A stretch of DNA of 64,000 bases from Fistularia commersonii (Eukaryota > Chordata > Actinopteri > Syngnathiformes > Fistulariidae). Below the pieces are notes generated by a model. The model was not told the origin of the DNA. It made no database searches and was given only the letters and a program-made list of their open reading frames with translations. A program made the translations under genes and the position numbers. The stretch is from contig JBBMNZ010000003.1 in the NCBI GenBank assembly GCA_037954325.1, positions 25,476,392-25,540,391 on the forward strand, read 5' to 3'. The first letter of the stretch is position 1, and each line of letters begins with the position of its first letter. Shown here piece by piece: positions 1-10,975 of the stretch.

Positions 1-1225
1 TGGACGCGTCCCAATCAGCAATGTCAAAGCCATTTAGACCTGATTGGAAACACCTGCACGCGTTACCAGCTATGAGACGGGTCCATCGGCGGGCCGCGTC
101 TCGGGCCGCCGCCGCCGCCGCCGCCACCCGGTATCGCACCAATTTCTCTGCGAAAACTCAGATGGCCACGCAAATTAGCAGCAACACAGTAGGCTGCAAT
201 GCCATTAGCCGCCCTGCTCAATAACCGGCTTCATTTCCTGAGAAAACAAACCGGGGCCAGATGGCGAGGCTGATGAGCGCTCATCGATCTGGGATCCCTC
301 TTGCATATTTGCTTAATTTTGGGAAATGGAGGGACCGGCCCGCCGAAGGGCGAGGGCGGGGGGATGTGGCTTCGCAGCTCGCCGCTAATCACGGCGCCGG
401 TGAGCCGCATGAAGGCGCCGGATGAAACCGCAGATGTTGACTCCTCCCCGGTGGCCGGGCGAGAAGTCGTCGCCAGGAAGCGCCGTTTTCTCGCTAGAAC
501 CGCATCGCCGGCGGCCATTTTTGAAGTCAAATCTGCTCATTTGTTCACCGTCGGGTCTTATCCCGCCGTCCCAAATCTGATCATTAATCAGAATTTTCTG
601 TTTTTAATCTTCAGGTTGGGAGTTATCGAAGCCTTGTTTAAGCTAAAAGCGATTTAATCTGTCAACCGCTTTAGCTAGCGTTAGCTTGCCCCGCCGCTTT
701 AGCTAGCCCCGTAGCCTCACCTCAGTAAAAAGCAAACAAACCCCACGACCTTTTTATCAAATTAAATATTCAAACGGGATGCAAATGAGATCGTGTAATA
801 ATCTGGCACTTATCTTGACAGCCTAATAGCGGCGAACAGGTCTTCACATTTAACTCGCTCTTCCCTTTTTTTTTTCCACGTTTCAGCAGATATGGAAAGA
901 TTTTCCTGGAAATAGAACGAGAGGCAGTTTCGTTTTAATGTTTGACCCCGCCGACCCTCCCTACTTAGGCGGCGATATAAATCTCACATCCCGGCAAGGC
1001 GAGATCAGGCGGCTTATTAAAAACAAACCTTCATTAGCATAAGCCCTAGCTAAGTACTCGCCCTGGCCTAATCTTCAAGGAGCTCCAGATGGATATCCAG
1101 AACTTCCAAAGTTGTTTTGGACGTTCCAAGATGACTTCCGGTGGCGGTCGCGGCCGAAGCGGTTATTTCCATCATCTCTACTTCCTTGGGTGAATCAACA
1201 GATGGCGTCCGTCGGAGTATTCGGC

Positions 1226-1228
<3 letters not shown>
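1..1228. other. Single-copy-looking intergenic sequence, no gene seen
   Basis: This is mixed-composition DNA with a GCC run at 105-126. Open frames are short and lack domains. A/T-rich stretches with TAAT and ATGCAAAT-type words (around 300-330 and 770-930) could be conserved noncoding DNA, but no alignment can be done here. Confidence 0.4.

Positions 1229-1229
<1 letters not shown>

Positions 1230-1258
<29 letters not shown>
1230..1258. repeat. T homopolymer (about 29 T)
   Basis: An uninterrupted T run, followed by AATGTAATGTAATTG. It may be the poly(A) tail of a retroposed element on the minus strand, but no element body was recognised beside it. The 350 bases after it (1260-1615) contain no recognisable gene. 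Confidence 0.85.
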
Positions 1259-1261
<3 letters not shown>

Positions 1262-1612
1262 GTAATGTAATTGAAAGGAAACTCAAAACTCATCATTGGA
1301 CTAAACGAATCACGTCGGCCGGCGGTGAAAACCTGAAACCCCGCCGGGGTTACGACACACGGGGGCCGCCGATTGGCTGGACGGTAAATTAGATCGGGAG
1401 AGTTTCGGTTACGGGGAGCGGCGAGTTGACCCGACTGACGGCGCCGCAGATAACGGGATAAAAATGGCGGCGGGATTCCGAACAACTCACCCGATTGGCC
1501 GGCGGAGGAGTCGATGTTCTCCCGTGTCACAAGGTGTTTATTCTTCTCACTCACTTTCTTCTCCGGGTTTTCATCTGTTTGCAGTGGAGGGTTTCATATC
1601 AGATTATTGACC

Positions 1613-1615
<3 letters not shown>

Positions 1616-1673
<58 letters not shown>

Positions 1674-1750
1674 TCCGACTGAGGATTGGAAGGATGTGCT
1701 TCCTATCGACTATGTAATCACACTTTTACAGCATCTTTACATTTGTCGGT

Positions 1751-1799
<49 letters not shown>

Positions 1800-1819
1800 A
1801 CACACACACACACACACAC
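1616..1819. repeat. Opposed GT and CA microsatellites
   Basis: (GT)n occupies 1616-1672 and (CA)n occupies 1752-1819, the latter with one GACA interruption. They are separated by 80 bp. On one strand they are complementary arms of more than 55 nt and could form a hairpin or cruciform. Confidence 0.9.
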
Positions 1820-1947
1820 CACATCATGTTCCATGCAGCTTATCATCCTCACAGGGTTGTGCAAGCGCGGCGGCCTGTAACAGCTGACATTCAACAAGAG
1901 GCAGGTTTTTGGGTTGGTTTCGTCGACTGTCAATCACCGCAGAGAAG

Positions 1948-2075
1948 CTAAGCAGGAGAAGATGAGGAGAACCTGGACAAGGAACGTGAGGAGCACCTAA
2001 GCTGGAGAAGATGAGGAGAACCTGGACAAGGAACGTGAGGAGCACCTAAGCTGGAGAAGATGAAGAAAAGCCAGT
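1948..2075. repeat. 49-bp tandem repeat, about 2.5 copies
   Basis: Copies start at 1948, 1997 and 2046, each with CTAAGC(A/T)GGAGAAGATGA; the first two are almost identical over 49 bases and the third decays after about 25. The sequence is rich in GAGAACCTGGA, like the GGAGAACC-type material at 13930-14260 and 49496-51095. The following bases to about 2510 show nothing recognisable. Confidence 0.85.
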
Positions 2076-2510
2076 CAGAGGGACTTGGAAAGAAGAACCA
2101 GGAAGAACGTAAATGTAGACGAGCAAACCTCAAAGCAAGATGGATCCCGATTTCTTTTCCTGGTTCTTCATCTTGGAGTTCTCCACGTTCTCCCCGTGCC
2201 TGCTGAGTTATCCTCGGGTTCTCCGCCATTTTGTTCCATTGTCTATTTCCAACACAAATGCAGATATATTTATAGATCCTCAGGTTGATGCGTCTCCTCA
2301 CATCTTCCAAGCTGGCGGAGGTTCAAAGTCAATCCAGACGTGCCTGAAGAAGCACCTGAAGGGTTCTTCACGCTCGCGAACGGATCGCAAGACGAGATTA
2401 CCCGCCTTTCCAAGCGTTACGGGGAAATCCAGCGAGGACGAGTCTTCTCGGCGCCGGTAGACGACACTTCAGGGAACCTGGAGGCAACAGGATCTTCTCC
2501 CCATCCATCT

Positions 2511-3775
2511 ATTCGTTCATTCATTTGTTCATCTGTTTGTTCACTCACCCATCAATTTATGTATCTGCGCATTCATCAGTCATCCGTTCAGTCTTCCAGA
2601 CATCCATCAAGTTGTTCATTCATTCATTCATTCATTTGATCGCCTTTCCATTCACCCCTTTTAATTCATGCATTCACGCATTCACTCATGCATCAATTCA
2701 TCATTCAATTATCCCCATTCATTCATTCATTCATTTACTGAATTGATCCATTATTTTTATACATGTACATTCACAAATTAACCCATTAAAACATTCACTC
2801 AGTCATTTATTCATGTGTTTGTTCACCTACCCATCAATTCATGTATCTGCACATTCACTAATTCATCCATTCAGTCTTCCATTCATTCATTCATTCATGC
2901 ATGCATTCATTTCTTCATCCATTCATTCATTTGTTCACCTTTCCATTCACCCCGTTTAATTGATGCATCCATGCATTCATTAATGCATCAATTCACCATT
3001 CAATCATCCCCATCCATTCATTCATGCAGTCACTCAATTCATCCATTATTCCTAAACCTGCACATTCACCCAATAATCCACTAAAACATCTGCCGATTCA
3101 TTTGTTCATGTGTTTGTTCACCTACCCATCAATTCATGCATCCGTTCCATCACTAAACAACCCATCCTTTCATTTCTTCATTCATCCAACCATCAATTGA
3201 TTAATGAATCCATTCATTCATTTATTCAATCATCTGTTCATCTGTCGATTCAATCCCCAAATAATGGATGCAGCCATTCAAATTATCAATTAATTCACCC
3301 ACATATCACACCCACCAATCAATTCATGCATTCATGCTATCACTTGTGCACCTATTCATCATTCTATCATTCACCCATCTTTTTAATTAGTCATCTGTTC
3401 AAATGATCAATTATTACATCCATTCAAATATTAGTTTATTGATTTGTTCATCCGTTAATTCAATCACCCATCCACTTATCCAAATATGCATTCAAACATG
3501 CATTCACTCATTCAGTCATCCACCCAACTATTCATTCGTTCTTACATCCGATCATCAATTGATTCCTTTATCAATTCATTCATTAATTCATTCATTCATT
3601 CATTCATTCATTCATTCATGCATTCATCTGTTCATTCGTCAAGTCATGCATCCCTGCACTCACTCATGCAACCATTAGTTCATCCAGCCATCAAATCATT
3701 CGTTCATTTATCCACCCCCCAAATTAATTCCTCCATCAACTCATTCATTCATTCATTTATTCATCTATTTACAAG
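2511..3775. repeat. 1.27-kb degenerate ATTC/CATC minisatellite
   Basis: Nearly all of this stretch is imperfect CATTCATT with CATCCATC, GTTCATCTGTT and CCATCAATTCATG variants. Pure (CATT)n blocks occur at 2617-2636 and about 3585-3620. Longer blocks recur: the word TGTTCACCTACCCATCAATT appears near 2818 and 3114, and a CATTCACCCC(T/G)TTTAATT block near 2650 and 2944, an offset of about 295 bases. The open frames rich in HSFIHS are produced by the repeat, not by a gene. Confidence 0.9.
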
Positions 3776-4560
3776 TATCTTGCTCCCCATAAGGCCTCAT
3801 AGCCCAGGAGGCGGGGCTTAACCTGAACTGGACTGCCGTCAGTGACACCACACCGCATTAATCAAATTGAGCACTGGAATCAAACCAGCAACCGTCGTCA
3901 AGCCGTTACCATGACGACCACATACCATGACGTGCACCTACGTCTTCCACATATTACCCGGCGCTCTAATTGGATGGCGCCGCTACCCCACACTGCCCGG
4001 CCAGGCCTCGGACCCGGACGCCGCCGAGGAATGTCCACAAATTTCCAACCCGGACGACGGAGAATGCGAAGCCTCCGGCCCTCAAACCCGGGGAATCTTC
4101 CTCCTCTTCCTCTGCCGGCGCTAACGAACGGAGAATTCGTATTACCTGCCCACGAAGCCCCGAAGATGGGATTCCTGCGGCGCCGGCCCCGGGCTGAGTT
4201 GCATCCCGATGAGCCCGGCGCTGGCGCTCCCTCAATGCATCCACTGCTTCCCCAATCTCTTGTCGAATGTGTGTTTTATGCACCCCTGTGTGTGGGTGTG
4301 TGTGCAGTACAATTGTTTATGTCCATTAGCATTAGCGCGTAATGGCTACGGGTGCCGCTGCACCTTTATGTAAAAACAAACAAAAAAAAAATAAAAACAT
4401 CATTCAGAGACGAGTGCGGCGTCGCCATTATCACTTCCTGCTTATAGTCGAGCGTGCAAACATGCAAAATGTACAAAAAGCAAAAAGACCCGAAGCGTTG
4501 AGCTTGAGTGGACTGGTTTGGGTTTTGAGTAGAAGCAGCGAGGAGATGATGGATGGATGG
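3776..4560. other. Intergenic, no gene seen
   Basis: This is moderately GC-rich sequence with overlapping short open frames (3966-4342) on both strands and no recognisable domain. A short TGTGTGGGTGTG stretch lies near 4286. The end (4547-4560) is GATG repeats leading into the next array. Confidence 0.4.
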
Positions 4561-4815
<255 letters not shown>

Positions 4816-5587
4816 CGATCGATCACCGGGGCGACCGAAGAGCCAATGAGGATTTTTCTCTCAAGATCTCCAAGCGTCTCCGTCAGGGATCTTCTGATGT
4901 CTGGATGTCCGTCTCCGGCATCAGAGCCGAACCTCGGGCTGTTACTCAAACCCTTTTCTTTTTCTAAACACTTCATTTTAACGAGGTGAAAACCCGCCGC
5001 CGTCGCCGATGAAGACGGAGCTGTTTGTTTCAGAAATCTTTTTTCGTCGCCGATGAGACATCGGGCTCTTTCAGGAGCAGGTGCCTCCTTTAGGACCTAT
5101 TTTTCAACAGGATGTGCAAACTCTTCAACTACTTAGAAAGGGAATGTGGGCGGCACAGCGGCGGTTTGGAAGAAGAAACGCTTTCATTGTCACATACAGT
5201 CATACATGGAGAAAAAAAATCAGCAAAATATGACCGTTGCATTGAGGCCATCAAGGATGGGGTTCAGTGTCCTGTTCAAAAACACTTTGACAAGCTGGGA
5301 GGAAGTGGGAATCAAACCAGGAATGTACATCCTGTCTATATTTGTTTATTCGTTTATATATTTATTCATTCCTTTATTCATTCGATTATTCATTTACTTT
5401 TGTCACATATTGTTGTTTAGGTCTCATCCCTTCACTGTTCCTTGTTGTTGTTGTTGTCTGCCGTCTATTTATTCGTGGATTTTTTTTTCCTTTTTCCCCC
5501 CATTCTGTGGTCCATTTTTATCCATCTCTCTGCTGTCTATTTATTTTTTATATTATATATTTATATTCATATTTATTGTCACTATAA
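4816..5587. other. Intergenic, no gene seen
   Basis: No domain was recognised. The part at 5330-5580 is T-rich (TTTATTCATT and TTGTTG runs) and leads into the LINE-like tail that follows, so it may be part of that insertion. Confidence 0.35.
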
Positions 5588-5675
5588 CTGTTATAGTTAT
5601 TGTAATGAAAGAATTTCCCCTATGGGGATCAATAAAGTTTTATTTGATACCGGTCCGCAAAAAAAAAAAAAAAAA
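5588..5675 (+). mobile_element. LINE 3' end (CR1/L2-type) with A tail
   Basis: The sequence AATTTCCCCTATGGGGATC followed by AATAAAGTTTTATTT is the 3' end of a common fish non-LTR retrotransposon, ending in an A run at 5660-5674. Only the tail is present, the usual 5' truncation. Related tails in the window lie at 8040, 12303, 15541, 27655, 30105 and 55405. Confidence 0.6.
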
Positions 5676-5713
5676 TCTTTCTCGGTGCAAATGCAAATTT
5701 TTCATCAGACCTT

Positions 5714-6146
5714 CTTATTTTGAAAAACGACTGTTTCCTCCTTCGCCTGTTCACACATCGGCTACCACAAGCTGGCCCTCGGAAAAAAAAGCCAGAAACA
5801 AAAATCTACGGAAGGCTTTTTTGGGGGGAAACGGGGAAACGATGAGACGGCAGAAGAGTCGCAGACTACCGGCAAAATAAAATAAAAATAAAGATCCCTA
5901 CCTAAGTAAGGGGGTCATTGCAACAGGTGAAACACAAGCTCTGCACCCACTATGCATGAATTGTGGTGGACGGCTCGCTATTAAACTATAAAACCTTCAA
6001 AAACGACTTCACCGATTTCAGACAGAACACCCTGCGTTAAAAGAGAAGCCCTTGCAATTTTTTTTTCTGCTATTGCGCAAAATGATTGTAATTCTTCTAT
6101 TGAGATTAAATACTGTGAACTGACAAAAGCTTTTATTATTTAGACC
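5714..6146 (+). repeat. Interspersed repeat of unknown class, copy 1
   Basis: It shares collinear blocks with 48957-49314: CTTATTTTGAAAAACGACTG at the left, GCTACCACAAGCT, AAACGATGAGA, GCAGAAGAGT and ATTGAGATTAAATAC at the right. Both copies have the same orientation and are diverged by many substitutions and indels. No protein frame or terminal repeat was seen, so the class is open. Confidence 0.65.
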
Positions 6147-6199
6147 CCGGCACCTCAAAGTGGTGCAAGGAAACATTCGTTCCCCGTGACAAAAAAGAT

Positions 6200-6425
6200 G
6201 TAAATAACATGTGAATGAGAGGGTGAATCGCCTTGAAATGACGTGAACTAATGAGCGAATGGCGTTTATATGAACCATGAATGATTGAATAAACGGTTTT
6301 ATGATGTGAATGAATGAAGAAATGGCCCCAATGTAACTCTGAATGAAGGGGTGAAAGGTTGTAAACCTCCACAAAACATGTGAATGACAGGGTGAATGTG
6401 AATTATTGAGTAAACATTTGTGAAT
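6200..6425. repeat. Degenerate GTGAATGA-type minisatellite
   Basis: The words GTGAATGAGAGGGTGAAT, GAATGATTGAATAAACG and GTGAATGACAGGGTGAATG recur with variable spacing. The same word family is found near 38510-38740, 41525-41605 and 55145-55185, often next to pieces of the abundant teleost repeat. Confidence 0.6.
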
Positions 6426-7370
6426 TACTGCAACCCTGCTTTTCGTGTAAAGGGCTTATCCGGAGGAAATAAATGTCCCATTACCAATGTTCTCCATAAC
6501 AAGAAAAAAAAAAAAAAAAAATGAAGTTGCTTCAAATAGATGCAGTCGCTTTGAAACTAAGAGCGGCGGAGAACGATATGTCCGCCCATCATGATCTCCA
6601 CAGGCGCGCTGAGGGAACCATCTCGAAATTACCCTTCAGAGAAATGGACACTGTCAGTTTGCCTCCTTTTCAACTTCCTCGCCTCTCCCTCCCTGCTAAT
6701 GCGCCTCTCTGCAGTCGCTCCACGCCCCTCTATCAGCCGCCATCATTGTATCATCCGCCCGGCGCTCCCCGGGGAGCCCTGTTTGTCTCCTCACTCCTTT
6801 ATCAGCTTCATCCTCCTCCGTCCTCACTCTGCAAACTTTCTCCTTTCCGTTCCCGCGGTGGGACGCCGTCGCCGAGCAAAACAAGGCCGCAGACAGCGAG
6901 CGGCGCCGCGTGGACCGACTTAAACAGGCTTCACGGGTCGGGTGGAGTGTCCGGCGGCGAGGACGTGCGGAAAAGCGGTATCTCTGACGGCTTCCTGTTA
7001 GCGAAGACGAAGCGCGACACCGGAACCGCCCCCTACCCGGGCAAGTTAGACATCCCCGCCCCGTCTGACGGATCGTCGGCCCGGCCCGGCCACGCCCGGC
7101 GGCTAGCGGCCGGAAAAAACAAGGGGCGAAACGGCGCGCAAAGGGGGCGTGGGGTCCGAGGAGGACGAAGCGAGGCGGAATGAAGAGAGATGTTACAGTC
7201 AATAAACAGCGTAATACACCCGCGGTGGGCAGGCCATCCATCCCCCGCCCAGGTCCCTGGTGGGAAGAGCGAGCGGCCATTTTTCAAGATATAAGAAGGA
7301 TTTGGGTCAGACGGCGGGCCCAGGAGAGTCAATGTGGCATTTACACTATGCACTGGTGCACTCCAAAAAA
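6426..7370. other. GC-rich intergenic stretch, no gene supported
   Basis: After an A run at 6504-6521 the sequence becomes CpG-rich, especially 6850-7180. Open frames exist on both strands (the longest is 220 codons at 6521-7183) because stops are rare in GC-rich DNA. They contain no recognisable domain, signal peptide or conserved motif. A CpG island without a visible first exon is the most that can be said. Confidence 0.4.
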
Positions 7371-7987
7371 AGAAAAACAAAAAAATAGAAAAGGGGGAGG
7401 GAAACAGATTGTTGAGAATTATATATTTGTTTCAGGGGGTCGTTACTTCATCGTGCGCTAAACCAACGGAGGTGACCAAACTGAAAAGCAGCATTTAAAA
7501 AAAAAAGGGAATGTCAGTTCTCAAGGGTTCACACTCGGTACACAACTATTGTTAAGAATTATATCGTTTCTTGGGGAGCCATTTCATTGCGCGACAACCC
7601 AACGAGGAGGACGGGACTGAAAAGCAACGTCAAATAACCGACATCACACTTGGGGACTCCATAGTACACAATGGGTACACAATAATTGTTGAGAAATATA
7701 TGCATTTGTCAGGGAGGCGGAGTCATTACTTCATTGCGCGACAACCCAACCCAAGTAGGGTGATGAAACTGTAAAGCAGTATCAGAATAAAAGGAATTGT
7801 CAGTACTCAAGAGTACACACATGGTACACAACTATTGTTGAGAATCATATTGTTTCTTGGGGAGCCATTTCATTGCACGACAACCCAACGAGTGGGACAA
7901 ACTAAAAAGCAACATCAAATAACTGACATCACACTTCGGGACTCAATAGTACACAATGGGTACACAATAATTGTTGAGAAATATATG

Positions 7988-8125
7988 TTTTTTTTTTTTT
8001 TTTTACTGTTTATACAATTTCCTACTATTATTTATTATTGTTATGTTTTACTGGAAACTCTGGCACAACAATTTCCTTCGGGATAAATAAAGTTGTTCTT
8101 ATTCTTCTTATTCTTATTGGTCTGG
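7988..8125 (+). mobile_element. LINE 3' tail inserted in the satellite array
   Basis: The normal unit sequence stops after GTTGAGAAATATATG at a T run. It is replaced by A/T-rich sequence, then GGCACAACAATTTCCTTCGG, GATAAATAAAGTTGTTC and a (TTCTTA) tail. Unit sequence resumes at GGTCTGGGAGGCGGAG. It is the same family, in opposite orientation, as 12303-12425, 15541-15715 and 27655-27775. Confidence 0.75.
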
Positions 8126-10303
8126 GAGGCGGAGTCGTTACTTCATTGCGCGGCAACCCAACCCAAGTAGGACCATGAAACTGAAAAGCAATGTCTAAAT
8201 CGAAGTAGAACCTCAGTCCTAAATAGCGCACAATCGGTACACAACTATTGTTAAGAATCATATCGTTTCTTGGGCAGCCATTTCATTGCGCGAAAACCCG
8301 ACCCGACTAGAGCAATGAAACCGAAGAGCAACGTCGAGATCAGAAACAGGTTTCCGTTGCCTCGGCTTCATCTGACAGCAGACAACACGACACAACAGTA
8401 CGCGACAATTGTTGAGAAATATATACGTGCTTCTAAGAGGACGAGTTATTATTTCATTGTGCGACAATCAAACTACGGCAATGAAACTGAAAAGTCGAGA
8501 GACGTTTTTCCATTTCAGATAGACTCAAAGATACACAAAAGTACATAACAATTGTTTGGAACTTTGTCTGTCTTGCTGGGAGGCGGAGTCATTATTCAGT
8601 TGAGCTACAACCCAAAGAAGGGGGATGAAACTGAAAAGCAATGTTTAATAAAAAGCCAACATTACACTTCAGAACTCAATGGTACACAATCGGTACACAT
8701 GAATTGTTGAGAAATATATACGTGTGCGCGGCAACTCAACCCAAGTGGGACGATGAAACAGAAAAGCAAAGTCGAGATAACTTGAGTGAAACACTCTGCT
8801 ATCTGGGTTTTATCTTCTCGAATGGGAACGCAGCAGTAGATATCAGTAAAAAACAGTAGACGACAACTGTTGAGAAATGTGTTGTGGTGTGAGACAACTT
8901 TATTTCTTGAACAGCGACACAAAACAAACAACAAATATCTGTAGATCAAGACGCCCGGGACCTAAAACAACCCCAACCCCCATGAGTCACATGGGGTGAG
9001 AGGCCACGCCCCAAAGTGTCCGCCACAATATGTTTTTCTGGGAGGCAGAATTGATATTCAATAGCGCAACAAATACATATGTTTTACTGGGAGGGGGAAG
9101 TCATTATTCCATTGCGCGACAACCCAACAAAGAAGATGAAATTGAAAGCGACGTCTAAACTTGGGTGTTATCGCTGTCTCCGTCTGGGGCACAGCAGTAC
9201 GAGGCGGTACACAACAGTACACAAAAATGGTTGAAAATTATGTATTTGTTTCTGAAAGAAGGGGGTGGGGGGCCGACTATTCCATTGTGCGACAACCCAA
9301 CGATGAAACCGAAGTCAAAACAACTTGAGCGAAACTGATTTCTGCCGTCTCTGTTTTGTCAGGTCGTGGAGCTACACATAAGTACACATTGGGACACAAC
9401 AGTACACGATAGTACACAAAAATTTGTAATTTGTTCCGGGAAGGGGGGGGGTTACACATTCCGTTGCACAACGAAAGCGGTAAAACTGAAGAATAACCTA
9501 AAATGAAGAATACATGAAATTTGGAAATGGTTTCTGTTGTCTGGTAGGGGAGAGTAGACACAACACTACACAACAATTGTTTAGATTTTCGTTTTCTCAG
9601 AGGGGTGGTCGTTTTTCGATTGCGCGACAACCCAACGAAGGCGGTGAAACAGAAGAGCAAAGTGGAAATGACTCGAGAGAGGTTTCCCGCTGTTTCGGCT
9701 TTTTGTGGTCGGGCCGGGGGGAGGTGGGGGTGCGCACACAGCGGTACACAACAGCCCTCAATAGTTAGCATCAATACACAACAATTGTTGACAATTATCT
9801 ACTTGTTTCTGGGAGGTGGGATCATTATTCAATTGCGCGACAACCCAACGAAGACGATGAAACTGAAAAGCAGCGTCTGATAACTTGAGTTTTACGGGTT
9901 ATTGTTGTCGTGGTCGGGAGACCCAGCAGTACACGACAACTGCTGAGATTTATATTTGTTTCTGGTTAAGGGGGGCCACGGTATTACATTGCGCGACAAC
10001 CCAACGAAGATGATAAAACTCAAAATTGATAAGCAGAGTCTAAAAATTCTTGAGTAAAACAGGTTTCTGCTGAAACAGTGCGTCACAGTGGTACAAAATG
10101 GCAGTACACAAAAGTATACAACAATTGCATACACAGCAGTAAACACTGTGGAGAATCATATTTTTGTTTCTGGGAGGGGGGTTTGTTATGTCATTGCGCG
10201 ACAACCCAACAAAGGCGATGAAACTGAAGCACAATGTGGAAACACCTTGAAAGACATTTTGAACTGTCTCGGTATTGTGTGGTCAGGCTTGGGGTTGTAT
10301 GCA

Positions 10304-10358
10304 GCAGTACACAACTGTACACAACAGTACACAACAGTACACAACAGTACACAACAGC
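10304..10358. repeat. 10-bp CAGTACACAA micro-array within the satellite
   Basis: Five copies of CAGTACACAA, the second reading CTGTACACAA. One to three copies of this decamer sit at the end of most units of the surrounding array, so this is a local expansion of a standard unit component. Confidence 0.9.
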
Positions 10359-10975
10359 CCTGGGAGGAGGGGTCGTTATTGCATTGTGCGACAACCCAAT
10401 ACAACTGAAAATTGAAAAGTGATGCCTAAAAAACTTGATTGAAACAGGATTCTGCAGATTAGTTGGGTTAGTATGACAAAACAGTTCACCGCAGTACACA
10501 AAAGTACACAACAATTGGGGGGAATTACATGTTGTGTCATTGCGCGACAACCCAATAAAGGTGAAGAAACTTTGAAATAACTGGATGGGAAACGGTAGAC
10601 AAGAGTACACAAGAGGATGCAGCAATTGTTGAGATACTTCTTAGGGGGAAGGTCGTTTTTCCATCGCGCGACGAGCCAACGAAGGCAACGTAACTGAAGA
10701 GGAAAGAGAAAATAACTCGAAGAGAAGTTTCTTTGTCTTGGTCTGGTCGGGCCAGAGGAAACGTACACAACAGTACACAACAATCCTCAATTGTACGCAT
10801 CAGTACACAACAATTATTGACAATTGTGCACTTGCTTCTAAGAGGTTGGGTTATTATTCCATTGCGCGACAACCCAACGAAGTTTCCAACTATCGCGGTA
10901 AACAGCGGTACACGACAGCACACGACAATACGCAACAATTGGCCTTATCTTCGAAGAATGTCGGGATAAGACAGC

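Larger units (their letters stand above)
7400..10975. repeat. Degenerate satellite-like tandem array, about 22 units
   Basis: A core reading CATTGCGCGACAACCCAACG recurs, in variants, near 7449, 7584, 7732, 7871, 8144, 8284, 8455, 8598, 8724, 9058, 9110, 9283, 9461, 9618, 9829, 9987, 10192, 10381, 10538, 10662 and 10859. Spacing is mostly 125-210 bp. Each unit runs: AATTGTTGAGAA.TATAT, a TTTCTGGGAGG.GG segment, TCATTATT, the core, GATGAAACTGAAAAGCA, a variable stretch, then one or more CAGTACACAA words. All units share one orientation. Open frames on both strands are repeat by-products. Interruptions: a LINE tail at 7988-8125 and about 140 bp of unrelated sequence at 8890-9030. I do not recognise the family. 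Confidence 0.9.

Noticed and set aside
2525..3821. HSFIHS-rich plus-strand frames
   Set aside because: Produced by the ATTC/CATC array.
6521..7280. Long frames on both strands in GC-rich DNA
   Set aside because: Stops are rare in CpG-rich sequence; no domain, and both strands are equally open.
9277..10938. Recurring frames encoding GLSRN or ARQPN peptides
   Set aside because: They are reading-frame echoes of the satellite core, shifting frame between units and full of stops; no start or codon pattern.
7400..10975. CRISPR-like array of repeats and variable spacers
   Set aside because: Units are degenerate, spacing is irregular, the host sequence is vertebrate, and the linkers are themselves homologous.
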